A stretch of 29,599 nucleotides of DNA. Source: JAXGPP01 sp964436865 (lineage in GTDB: Bacteria; Planctomycetota; Planctomycetia; Pirellulales; Thermoguttaceae). The position numbers and the translations under genes are program-made. Below, piece after piece: positions 1 through 7,626 of the stretch (position 1 is the first letter of the stretch; every line of letters starts with the position of its first letter). Below the pieces are notes generated by a model. The model made no database searches. It was given only the letters and a program-made list of their open reading frames with translations, and was not told where the DNA came from. The stretch spans positions 1 to 29,599 of the forward strand of contig CAYTFK010000049.1 in assembly GCA_964436865.1 (NCBI GenBank). The letters run 5' to 3'.

Positions 1-135
1 TCCGCCGCCCGACCCAAACGACGGCAGCAAGCCCTGCTGAACGAGGGGGCCGCCGCACGTCTGCACGGCTATCGATCCTGCCGCAATCACGAAACTGCTG
101 TTGCGCGGGTTATCGTAAGTCGGCGCCCGGCGCAT
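1..135 (-). CDS. possible 5' end of an unidentified gene running off the left edge
   Basis: An ATG at 135 (minus strand) opens 45 codons with no stop up to the window edge, with mostly G or C at third codon positions. The peptide starts MRRAPTYDNPRNSSFVIAAG and ends in a Gly/Ser-rich stretch. I recognise no family in it, and there is no convincing Shine-Dalgarno sequence before the ATG. It would be divergent from the SDR gene at 213. GC-rich DNA often gives open frames of this length by chance, so this may simply be non-coding. Confidence 0.2.
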   Translation of the reverse strand, partial: MRRAPTYDNPRNSSFVIAAGSIAVQTCGGPLVQQGLLPSFGSGGG

Positions 136-170
136 TACAATCGCACGCACAGAAGCGTTAACAGCCCCCG

Positions 171-190
171 TGGCCGCAGACCTGCGGCCA
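171..190. promoter_or_regulatory. perfect 9-bp inverted repeat in the leader of the SDR gene
   Basis: TGGCCGCAG (171-179) and CTGCGGCCA (182-190) form a perfect 9-bp stem around a 2-nt loop, 22 bp before the start codon at 213. There is no T-tract, so it is not a classic terminator. It could be an operator, an mRNA 5' hairpin or a copy of a genome-wide REP-like palindrome. Its core GGCCGCA recurs in the two hairpins just after the same gene (994-1044), which favours the repeat explanation. Confidence 0.5.
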
Positions 191-212
191 GGCGGACGGG
201 AAGGGACCAGAC

Positions 213-986
213 ATGCGATTTTCGGGCAAATATGTGCTCGTCACCGGCGCCAGCCGCAACACCGGCTTGGGGATCGCCGGGCGTTTCGCCGCGGAAGGCG
301 CCACCGTGTTTGTCAACGGCACGACGGCCGAAGGGGTTGATCAGGCGTTGAAAGAACTGCGATCGCGCGGCCTCGAGCGGCTCATCGCCCTGCCGGCCGA
401 CATCTCCCGCGCGACCGACGTCGAGGCGATGTTCGCGAGGATCCGCGCCGAGGCCGGTCGGCTCGACGTGCTCGTCAACAACGCGGTGGTCCAGGGCGTG
501 GGCTACAGCTTCGAAGATACGTCGCTCGAACTGTTCGAATCGGTGATCCGCATCAATCTCATCGGTTCGTTCCACGTCGCCCGGGAGGCGGCGCGGATGA
601 TGATCGCTCAGGGGGGCGGTGCGATCGTCAATATCGGCTCCAACGTATCGACGCGGGCAATCCACAAACGCACGGCCTACATCGCCAGCAAAGGGGGCGT
701 CGACGCCCTGACTCGGGCGATGGCCGTCGATCTCGGGCCGCAAGGAATCCGGGTGAATACCGTCGCTCCCGGCTACATCCACACCGACCGCTGGCTTGCG
801 CTCTCCGCCGAGCATACCCAACGGCGGAGAGCCAACGTGCCACTGGGAAAGGAAGCCAGCGCCGAAGACATCGCCGAGGCAGTGCTCTTCCTGGCTTCCG
901 ATGCGGCGGCCAATATCACCGGGGCGCGGCTGGTGGTCGACGGCGGCTGCACGGCCCAGCACATGCCGCTGGACGTCGATGTGTAG
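213..986 (+). CDS. SDR family NAD(P)-dependent oxidoreductase
   Basis: Classical short-chain dehydrogenase/reductase of 257 residues, the usual family length, predicted cytoplasmic. The cofactor loop TGASRNTGLG lies at residues 11-20, an Asp (D63) that usually contacts adenine follows, and the NNA motif is at 89-91. The catalytic set N115, S143, Y156 and K160 (YIASK) is complete, with PGYIHTD after it and the terminal VDGG at 242-245. An AAGGGA Shine-Dalgarno precedes the ATG. It is the first gene of a probable operon with an MFS permease and an MR/MLE dehydratase, which suggests it oxidises a sugar or polyol (for instance an aldose to a lactone, or a keto-sugar step). That substrate is inference from context; SDR sequence alone does not give specificity. 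Confidence 0.93.
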   Translation: MRFSGKYVLVTGASRNTGLGIAGRFAAEGATVFVNGTTAEGVDQALKELRSRGLERLIALPADISRATDVEAMFARIRAEAGRLDVLVNNAVVQGVGYSFEDTSLELFESVIRINLIGSFHVAREAARMMIAQGGGAIVNIGSNVSTRAIHKRTAYIASKGGVDALTRAMAVDLGPQGIRVNTVAPGYIHTDRWLALSAEHTQRRRANVPLGKEASAEDIAEAVLFLASDAAANITGARLVVDGGCTAQHMPLDVDV

Positions 987-990
987 TGGA

Positions 991-1048
991 GACGTGCAGC
1001 CGAACGGCCGCACCATCCTGGACGTGCAGCCGGGACGGCCGCACCACA
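991..1048. repeat. two tandem hairpin units of about 30 bp
   Basis: Two near-identical units start with GACGTGCAGCCG at 991 and 1021. Each folds into a 9-bp stem with one mismatch: GTGCAGCCG with CGGCCGCAC around a 2-nt loop (994-1013), and again around a 3-nt loop (1024-1044). They sit right after the SDR stop codon and before the MFS ribosome binding site (AGGTGA at 1073-1078). There is no T-tract, so they look more like REP-type intergenic palindromes that could stabilise or attenuate the mRNA than a Rho-independent terminator. Confidence 0.55.
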
Positions 1049-1085
1049 AAGAAGGTGCCTTTGAATCAGGCGAGGTGACAGTAGC

Positions 1086-2396
1086 ATGACGCGCTGGCAG
1101 ACGACCGATCCGGGCGTGACGCTTCGTGCGTCCCTTCCGCCAGCGGCGGCTCCCCCAAGCTACTACAAGTGGGAACTGCTGGCGCTACTGTGCCTGGCGT
1201 TCTTCTTCCACCAATGCGATCGGGCGATTTTCGGCGTGACGCTCTCCGCCATCAGGGCCGACCTGGCGCTCGACAACGCCGAGATGGGCATGGTCGGCTC
1301 GGCCCTGTTCCTCACGCTCGCCCTGCTCATGCCCCTGGCCGGGTACATCGGCGACATCTTCAACAAGAAGTGGCTCATCACCGGCAGCCTGGTCTTCTGG
1401 AGCACGGCCACCATGTTTACCGGGCTGGCCCAGGGCGTGTGGGGGCTGATCGCGTTCCGCAGCATCGCCACCGCGGGAGGCGAGTCGTTCTACGCACCGG
1501 CCGCCTATCCGCTGTTGGCCGCCTTTCATCAGAAAACCCGGGCGCTGGCGATGTCGGTGCACCAGGCTTCGCTCTACGTGGGCGTGATGTCGAGCGGTTT
1601 TCTCGGCGGCTACCTCGCCCAGCGCTGGGGATGGAGGGCCACTTTCTACGTCTTCGGCGCGTGCGGGCTCGTGCTGGGATTCGTATTTATCTTCCGGCTG
1701 CGGTCCGCGCCCTCGAGCGCCGGTGCTGATTCACCGGCCGTGAGGATCGGACCGGTCGAGGCCCTTGGGGTGCTGTTCCGCACCCCGTCGGCGATGCTGC
1801 TGACGGTCGGGTTCACGGCGATCGTGATGGTCAACAACGCCTACGTCGTCTGGGCCCCGGCGTTCATGCAGGAGAAATTCGGGCTGTCGCTGATCGAAGC
1901 CGGCACCAGCGCCATGTTCTACCATCATGCGGCCGCGCTGGCCGGCGTGCTCGTCGGCGGTCCCCTGTCCGATGCGATGGTCACGCGGCGGCCGCGATTC
2001 CGGCTGGCGCTGCAGACCGGGGCGATGCTCCTGGGTGCGCCGGCCATCCTATGGCTTGGCCAGTCCGGCACACAGGGCGGCACGGAACTGGTCATGGCCG
2101 CGTTCGGACTGTTCCGCGGATTGTACGAATCTAACACGCACGCCTCGCTATTCGACGTCATTCGGCCCCGCTACCGCGCGTCGGCCGTGGGCATGATGAC
2201 GATGCTGGCCTTCCTGGCCGGGTCGGCCTCGCCCTGGGCCCTGGGGCTGCTGCGCGACGCGGTGGCCGAAGGGCGCGGACTGTCGGTGGGATTCTCGCTG
2301 CTTTCGCTCGCCTACCTGGTCGGTGGAATCGCCGTGGCCGCCGCCGCGGTGTTCACGTTCGCCCGCGACCGCGTCGTCGAAAAGTCAGGCGACTAA
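1086..2396 (+). CDS. MFS transporter, ACS-like (organic or sugar-acid permease)
   Basis: Inner-membrane permease of 436 residues, matching the usual 12-helix major facilitator length, with long hydrophobic stretches throughout. The first helix carries HQCDRAIFG, like the D-R signature of the anion:cation symporter branch. The loop after helix 2 reads GYIGDIFNKKW, the MFS signature between helices 2 and 3. A second half starts near residue 220 after a polar central loop. AGGTGA lies 7 nt before the ATG. It stands between an SDR and an enolase-superfamily dehydratase, so uptake of a sugar acid such as a hexuronate or aldonate is the natural proposal. This is inferred; no residue shows the substrate. 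Confidence 0.9.
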   Translation: MTRWQTTDPGVTLRASLPPAAAPPSYYKWELLALLCLAFFFHQCDRAIFGVTLSAIRADLALDNAEMGMVGSALFLTLALLMPLAGYIGDIFNKKWLITGSLVFWSTATMFTGLAQGVWGLIAFRSIATAGGESFYAPAAYPLLAAFHQKTRALAMSVHQASLYVGVMSSGFLGGYLAQRWGWRATFYVFGACGLVLGFVFIFRLRSAPSSAGADSPAVRIGPVEALGVLFRTPSAMLLTVGFTAIVMVNNAYVVWAPAFMQEKFGLSLIEAGTSAMFYHHAAALAGVLVGGPLSDAMVTRRPRFRLALQTGAMLLGAPAILWLGQSGTQGGTELVMAAFGLFRGLYESNTHASLFDVIRPRYRASAVGMMTMLAFLAGSASPWALGLLRDAVAEGRGLSVGFSLLSLAYLVGGIAVAAAAVFTFARDRVVEKSGD

Positions 2397-2427
2397 TGAG
2401 ATTGGCCCCTGGAGTGCCGGTAAAGCT

Positions 2428-3591
2428 ATGAAGATCACGGCGATCAAGACGTTCGTATGCCATGCCTATCGCACCAATTGGGTGTTCGTCAAAGTGCTCA
2501 CTGACCAGCCCGGCCTGGAAGGCGTGGGCGAGGCAACGCTCGAGTACCGCGAACAGACCGTGGTCGCCGCCTGCCAGGAACTGGAGCGTGACCTCGTCGG
2601 CAAGTCGCCGAGCAACATTGAAGCCCTCTGGCACGACGCCTATCGCGACGCCTACTGGCGCGGCGGTCCGGTGCTGATGAGCGCGATCTCGGCGATCGAC
2701 ATGGCCCTCTGGGACATCCAGGGCAAGGAACTCGGCGTGCCGGTCTACCGCCTGTTGGGCGGAATGGTCCGCGACCGGGCGCCCTGCTACGCCAACGGCT
2801 GGTTCGTGGGCGCGAAACAACCCGATCAGTTTGCCGCCAAGGCCGTCGAGGCGTTCCAAGCCGGCTTCCGGGCGATCAAGTGGGACCCCTTCGGCTCGGC
2901 ATACCGCAGTCTCGATCCGGTGCAGTTCCGCACGGCGTTGAAGTGCGTCGAGGCGGTCCGCGAGGCGACGAAAGGAGAGTGCGATATCATCATCGAAGGC
3001 CACGGCCGGTTCGACCTGCCCACGGCCCTGCGTGTGGGCCGGGCGCTCGAGGAATTCAGCCCCCTCTGGTTCGAAGAGCCGATCCTGCCCGACAGCATCG
3101 AGGCCCTGGCCGACCTCAAGCGGCGGTTGCGTGTGCCGATCGCCTTCGGCGAGCGTCTCTACAGCCGCTGGCAATTCCGCACCCTGCTGGAAATGCGGGC
3201 CGCCGATTACGTGCAACCCGACGTCTCGCACGCCGGCGGCCTGACGGAACTGCGGAAGATCGCCGCCATGGCCGAAGCGTCGTGCGTGCCGATCTGCCCG
3301 CACAATCCCAGCGGACCGGTGGCCAACGCCGCCACGCTCCACCTGGCCGCGGCGCTGCCCAACTTCTACCTGCTGGAGACGATGAGCAGCGATGTGCCGT
3401 GGCGGGCGGAAATCAGCACCGAGCAGGTGAGACTCGCCGACGGCTCGATGCAGATTCCCGACGGGCCGGGGCTGGGCATCGAGATCCACGAGGAGGCCAT
3501 CGCCCGGCATCCCTATCAGCCCACGGCCCTGCGGCATTATCGCGGCACGCTCACCGAAATCCGTCCCGACGACGCCAGAGCCTACTACTGA
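2428..3591 (+). CDS. mandelate racemase/muconate lactonizing enzyme family protein, sugar-acid dehydratase-like
   Basis: Enolase-superfamily enzyme of 387 residues, expected to dehydrate an aldonic acid to a 2-keto-3-deoxy acid in the cytoplasm with Mg2+. The N-terminal capping domain covers roughly residues 1-115 and the barrel the rest. Probable metal ligands are E190 (in EGHGRF), E216 (WFEEP) and E242 (FGERLY). Acid/base candidates are H192, K151 (AIKWDPFG) and H292 (CPHNPSGPVA). The pattern resembles the D-galactonate dehydratase-type branch, though the first ligand is Glu rather than the more usual Asp. The start at 2428 is chosen because homology begins at MKITAIK; the frame is open further upstream only into the MFS gene. 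It follows the MFS stop by 31 bp and probably shares its transcript. The exact substrate is uncertain. Confidence 0.9.
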   Translation: MKITAIKTFVCHAYRTNWVFVKVLTDQPGLEGVGEATLEYREQTVVAACQELERDLVGKSPSNIEALWHDAYRDAYWRGGPVLMSAISAIDMALWDIQGKELGVPVYRLLGGMVRDRAPCYANGWFVGAKQPDQFAAKAVEAFQAGFRAIKWDPFGSAYRSLDPVQFRTALKCVEAVREATKGECDIIIEGHGRFDLPTALRVGRALEEFSPLWFEEPILPDSIEALADLKRRLRVPIAFGERLYSRWQFRTLLEMRAADYVQPDVSHAGGLTELRKIAAMAEASCVPICPHNPSGPVANAATLHLAAALPNFYLLETMSSDVPWRAEISTEQVRLADGSMQIPDGPGLGIEIHEEAIARHPYQPTALRHYRGTLTEIRPDDARAYY

Positions 3592-3623
3592 GTCGTTCCT
3601 TCAGCCCTTCGGGAGTCTTCTTC

Positions 3624-4964
3624 ATGCGTTGGAAAAGCCGGGGCCTGTGGATCGCATTGCTGCTGGTGCCGGGAACGATGGCCGCCGGCACGGCTCAAAG
3701 CGGTACACCGCATGAGAACGCCGCAAGCGGTGCGACCGGCAGTCCGCCTCAGGTCATCACCGACAAAGAGTTGTATGCGAAGGTCGACCAGGCGTGGCAG
3801 ATCGCCTGGGATCGATTCTACGACGACCGCACCCATCTGTTCTACGACTACCTCTGCAGCTACGAGCCCGACAAGCGACTCTACGCGTTGCCGACTCCCG
3901 AGGAAATCGCCCGGCAGTATCCCAACCGCAATGGCTGGGGAACGGGAATGGAAGACTGCGCGATCAGCGGCGGTCTGATGATGTCGATGATCTGCGATCG
4001 TTTCGCGGCGACGGGTGATTCGGAACTCCATCCGTTCGCCGAGAGAGTCTTCGCGGGCCTGGTGCTGCTGGGGACGCTCAGCCCTTCCGAGGGTTTCGTG
4101 ATCCGCGGGGTCTGCCCGGCGGATGGACGGTCGCACTACTGCGAGAGCTCGCGCGACCAGTACACCTGGTATGCTTACGGGTTGTGGCGATACTACCGCT
4201 CGCCCCTCTCCCAGCCAGTCGAAAAAGCCACGGCCAGAAAGATCATCGCCGCCGTCTGCCGGAGGATGGAGCGAAACGTGGTGCCGGCCAACGACTACCA
4301 CATCGGGCGGGAGGACGGCACGTTTGACGGGCTGGTCGACAAGATGTGGGAGAACGAGGCGCACGAAATGGCGCGGCTGCCGATGATCTATGCGATCGGC
4401 GCCGACATGACGGGCGACAACCACTGGCGCGAGCTCGCCCGACGATTCAGCGCCGCGGCGGCCGCCAGGTCGAAAGGGGAATCGACGAAGATTCCCTACG
4501 CACTCCTGCAGCAGCAGGTCTCGCAGGAGGCGCTCTACCAACTGGAAGAGTCGCCCGAATTGAAGCAACAGTGGCTCGAGCTGATGCGGCTGGTGGCCAG
4601 CCGCGCCGAGGTATTCCTGAAGAACTGCGAGAAGTATCAGCCGCTGGAGGCCGCGTCGATTGACCTCAACTGGCGGGACTGGCCCTTGCGAAGTTCGCTG
4701 GACTACCAGGTTCCCACCCGGCCCGACATCCTGGTGAGAGAGGACCGCACGATCCGCGAGCCCGCCGAGGCGGCGCTGGTGCAGCTTCTCTGCCCCGATC
4801 CGTCTTTGACCGCCGAGCAACTCGCCCTGTTGAGGCGGATGATCGCCCAGGTGGACTACGAGAAAATCGTCCTCTACGGGCACTACTACACGCAGGCGGC
4901 CTACTGGCGAGCCGTGCGCCTGGGGATCCTGGAACTCCCGGCGGCCACGAACGACCGCCACTGA
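3624..4964 (+). CDS. secreted protein of unknown function, probable alpha/alpha-barrel
   Basis: 446 residues with a Sec signal peptide (MRWKSR, then a hydrophobic core to about residue 22). GGGAG lies 8 nt before the ATG. I do not recognise a named family. The sequence is rich in aromatic and acidic residues arranged in repeated helical hairpins, for example GMEDCAISGGL around D111 and SSRDQYTWYAYGLW around D168. This texture is typical of (alpha/alpha)6 toroids such as GH88/GH105 unsaturated-glucuronyl hydrolases, which use two aspartates. That resemblance is by eye and may only reflect the fold. Its place between a sugar-acid dehydratase and a sialidase-type propeller supports a role in carbohydrate breakdown in the periplasm or outside the cell. 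Confidence 0.8.
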   Translation: MRWKSRGLWIALLLVPGTMAAGTAQSGTPHENAASGATGSPPQVITDKELYAKVDQAWQIAWDRFYDDRTHLFYDYLCSYEPDKRLYALPTPEEIARQYPNRNGWGTGMEDCAISGGLMMSMICDRFAATGDSELHPFAERVFAGLVLLGTLSPSEGFVIRGVCPADGRSHYCESSRDQYTWYAYGLWRYYRSPLSQPVEKATARKIIAAVCRRMERNVVPANDYHIGREDGTFDGLVDKMWENEAHEMARLPMIYAIGADMTGDNHWRELARRFSAAAAARSKGESTKIPYALLQQQVSQEALYQLEESPELKQQWLELMRLVASRAEVFLKNCEKYQPLEAASIDLNWRDWPLRSSLDYQVPTRPDILVREDRTIREPAEAALVQLLCPDPSLTAEQLALLRRMIAQVDYEKIVLYGHYYTQAAYWRAVRLGILELPAATNDRH

Positions 4965-5019
4965 TCGTCGACTCATGCTTTGCGGGGGCACAGCCTGCTG
5001 TGAGGAGAAAGGTCTGAAT

Positions 5020-6240
5020 ATGAACATCACCACCCGACGCTGGAACATCCTCTTACTGCTTGCCGTTACGGCGATTCTGGCGGCAGGCGATGCGCAGTCA
5101 TCGGCCCAGGAAGAACGGACTCCGCCGCCGGGCGTGGTGATCGACAGGAGTCCGGATTTCGCACGAATCCACGTCGGCTCTCCGAGCATGGAGATTCTGC
5201 CGGACGGCACCTATGTCGCCTCGCACGACTGGTTCGGCCCGGCCTACGGCAACAAGAAAGTGACCGCAGTCTTCGAGTCCAAGGATCGGGGTGCGACCTG
5301 GCAGAAGATCTCCGAGTTTGAAGGGCAGAAAGGGAGCATGATGTTTGCCGTCGGCGGCACGCTCTGGCATATCGGGTGGTGCACGCCCGGGATTCCAGGC
5401 CGAAGCGCCAACTGCATCGCCATCCGGCGCTCGGCCGACGGCGGCCGAACGTGGACCGTGCCGCGGGACGAGAAATCAGGGCTGCTTCTTTCCGACCGGC
5501 AATACTTCGTCGATCCGGCCCCGGTCCTGTTCCACAAAGGGAGGATCTGGAAGGAAGTTGAAGCGGTCGGCCCGAAGGACAGCGGATCGCGAAACTGGGC
5601 TACCGGCTACCAGCCGATGGTCGCCAGCGCGCCCGAGGATGCCGACCTGCTCGACAAGTCGAACTGGACGTTCAGCAATCCGGTGCCGTGGACTTCACAC
5701 CCGGGGCTGGGAGGATGGCTGGAGGGGAACGTGCTGTTCACACCGGCCGGTAAGATGATCATCCAGATGCGCGTCGACGATATCAAGAACTGCGGCAAGG
5801 CGGCACAGATCCAGGTCTCCGACGACGGCCGGAAGGCATCCTACGATCCCGAGTCCGGTTTTGTGTCGATGCCGGGCGGCTGCAAGAAGTTCGTGATCAA
5901 GTTCGACCCGGAGTCGAAGAAGTACTGGTCGCTGGTCAACTGGGTGCATCCGGAGGACGTCGACGCTCCGGACAAGGAGCGCGTCCGCAATACGCTGGCT
6001 CTGGTTTCGAGCAACGACCTCAAGGATTGGCAGATCCGCACGATCGTCTTCCGTCACCCGAGCACGAAGATCGGCTTTCAGTACTGCGACTGGCGAGCCG
6101 AGGGAGACGACATGGTGTTCGTCTGCCGACTGGCCTGGGAAGGCGCTCCGAACTGCCACGACGCGAATTACTTGACCTTCCACCGGCTCAAGGACTTCCG
6201 CACGATGACCCGCGCCGACGACGCAGTTCCCTTCAAATGA
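5020..6240 (+). CDS. secreted sialidase/BNR-type beta-propeller protein
   Basis: 406 residues with a Sec signal (residues 1-29, cleavage near AQSSAQ). The start at 5020 is preferred to an upstream in-frame ATG at 4975 because it gives a clean signal peptide and has GAGGAGAAAGG just before it. Two Asp-boxes are visible, SKDRGATW (87-94) and SADGGRTW (138-145), the hallmark turns of sialidase-fold propellers (BNR repeats). The rest reads as further propeller blades. I cannot identify the full Arg triad, nucleophile Tyr and acid Asp of true sialidases, so it may act on another sugar or only bind glycans. It is the fifth gene of the plus-strand cluster. Confidence 0.85.
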   Translation: MNITTRRWNILLLLAVTAILAAGDAQSSAQEERTPPPGVVIDRSPDFARIHVGSPSMEILPDGTYVASHDWFGPAYGNKKVTAVFESKDRGATWQKISEFEGQKGSMMFAVGGTLWHIGWCTPGIPGRSANCIAIRRSADGGRTWTVPRDEKSGLLLSDRQYFVDPAPVLFHKGRIWKEVEAVGPKDSGSRNWATGYQPMVASAPEDADLLDKSNWTFSNPVPWTSHPGLGGWLEGNVLFTPAGKMIIQMRVDDIKNCGKAAQIQVSDDGRKASYDPESGFVSMPGGCKKFVIKFDPESKKYWSLVNWVHPEDVDAPDKERVRNTLALVSSNDLKDWQIRTIVFRHPSTKIGFQYCDWRAEGDDMVFVCRLAWEGAPNCHDANYLTFHRLKDFRTMTRADDAVPFK

Positions 6241-6340
6241 CGCGCAGCGATGCGCCCCCGGTTGCCCGCATCGTGCGGCGCCGGAGCCTCTCGACGTTGG
6301 CGATGTCCCTTACACTTGTCCTACCTCATGGAGCAACACC

Positions 6341-7594
6341 ATGTCACACGTTAATCGCCGTCAGTTTCTCGCTTCTTCCACCCAAGCCGCCTGCCAGGCA
6401 GCTTTGGGCGCTGCGGTTCTCGCTGGCACCGTGCCGTCGACGCGCGGAGGCGAAGCCGGCAAGCGGCGGCCGGAGGTGATGGTGGTCTACTACCCGCACT
6501 GGCACAGCTACGATCACGGCAGCGCCTGGAAGGGCGAAGGCTGGACGGAGTGGGAAGGCATGAAGGCGGCGGTGCCCCGCTTCGACGGCCACCATCAGCC
6601 GCTCGAGCCCACGTGGGGTTACTTTGACGAGAGCGATCCTGCCTGGGCGGCCCGCGAAATCGACCTTGCCGTGAGCCACGGGATCGACATCTTTCTCTTC
6701 GACTGGTACTGGTATAGCGGCGTGAAGAACATGGAGGAGGCTCTGGAGCAGGGATTCCTCAAGGCGCCGAACCGCGACCGCATGAAGTTCGCCCTGATGT
6801 GGGCGAATCACGACCGGCGCGACCAGTTCTGTCCCGAGTTCGGCAAGGATCGCACCGTGTGGCTCCCCTCGCGGCATTCGCCGCGCGATATGCGACGGGT
6901 GATCGACTACTGCATCGAGCACTACTTCCGCCAGCCCAATTACTGGCGGCCGGACGGGAAGCTGTTCTTCAGCATTTTCGAGCCGGAGAAGTTCATCGCC
7001 CATCTCGGCGGCCCCGCCGAAACCCGTGCCCTGCTGGCGGAGCTCGACGGGCGATTGCGTCAAGTCGACCTGCCGCCGATGCATTGGAGCGCCATGGCGG
7101 GGAATCTCAACGTCGCCACTCTGGCCAAGGACGCCGGCTTCCACAGCACCAGCCGCTACAACGTCCATTCGGCCGGCAAAGTCCAGCCCGATCTGACCGA
7201 GCGGTACGAAGACGTTATGGAGGCCCACCGCAAGCACTGGCAGAGCCTGCGCGACTCGACGATTCCCGACCTGCCGGTGGTGACGATGGGGTGGGATGCC
7301 TCGCCGCGGTGCTCCCCCGACGTCGCCTGGCCTTTCCCGCCGTCGCCAAAGTCGGAGAAGTACAAGGTCTATGAGTATCCCTACGTACCCATTATCGTAG
7401 GAAATACGCCCGAACGGTTCGAGCAGTTGCTTCGCGACGTCGCGGAGCACATTGCCCAGGACCCGCGCCAACCGCCGGCCGTGCTCATCAACGCGTGGAA
7501 CGAATGGACGGAGGGGTGTTATCTCCTCCCCGAGAAACGCACCGGCAATGCCTATCTGGAGGCGATTCGACGGGTGTTCGGAACTCGCGAATAG
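6341..7594 (+). CDS. Tat-exported WbsX-family (GH99-like) glycan-active protein
   Basis: 417 residues. The N-terminus MSHVNRRQFLASS carries a twin-arginine motif followed by an Ala-rich hydrophobic stretch to about residue 36. The mature part begins VMVVYYPHWH and continues with GWTEWEGMKAA, GIDIFLFDWYWYSG and, near the C-terminus, INAWNEWTEGCYLLP. These are the recurrent landmarks of the WbsX family (often annotated glycosyltransferase WbsX), which shares the GH99-like barrel of endo-alpha-mannosidases. An exported single-domain copy among secreted glycan-active proteins fits a hydrolase better than a glycosyltransferase, but activity is unproven. GGAG precedes the ATG by about 10 nt. It is the last gene of the plus-strand cluster; a terminator hairpin begins at its stop codon. 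Confidence 0.88.
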   Translation: MSHVNRRQFLASSTQAACQAALGAAVLAGTVPSTRGGEAGKRRPEVMVVYYPHWHSYDHGSAWKGEGWTEWEGMKAAVPRFDGHHQPLEPTWGYFDESDPAWAAREIDLAVSHGIDIFLFDWYWYSGVKNMEEALEQGFLKAPNRDRMKFALMWANHDRRDQFCPEFGKDRTVWLPSRHSPRDMRRVIDYCIEHYFRQPNYWRPDGKLFFSIFEPEKFIAHLGGPAETRALLAELDGRLRQVDLPPMHWSAMAGNLNVATLAKDAGFHSTSRYNVHSAGKVQPDLTERYEDVMEAHRKHWQSLRDSTIPDLPVVTMGWDASPRCSPDVAWPFPPSPKSEKYKVYEYPYVPIIVGNTPERFEQLLRDVAEHIAQDPRQPPAVLINAWNEWTEGCYLLPEKRTGNAYLEAIRRVFGTRE

Positions 7595-7610
7595 AACGCT
7601 GCGCGTTTTT
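7593..7610 (+). terminator. intrinsic terminator of the 213-7594 gene cluster
   Basis: AGAACGC (7593-7599) pairs with GCGTTTT (7603-7609, one G-T wobble) around the loop TGC, and the 3' arm runs into a five-T tract (7606-7610). It overlaps the TAG of the WbsX-type gene and lies before the converging LVIVD gene, whose stop is at 7627. Confidence 0.6.
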
Positions 7611-7626
7611 CGGCTGATGGACTGCG

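Noticed and set aside
2353..3537. Minus-strand open frame of 394 codons opposite the MR/MLE gene
   Set aside because: Shadow of the enolase-superfamily gene, whose ligand motifs are all on the plus strand.
3585..5210. Minus-strand open frame of 541 codons opposite the genes at 3624 and 5020
   Set aside because: Low-complexity Arg/Val/Leu-rich translation spanning two real genes and their gap; both sense genes have signal peptides and ribosome sites.
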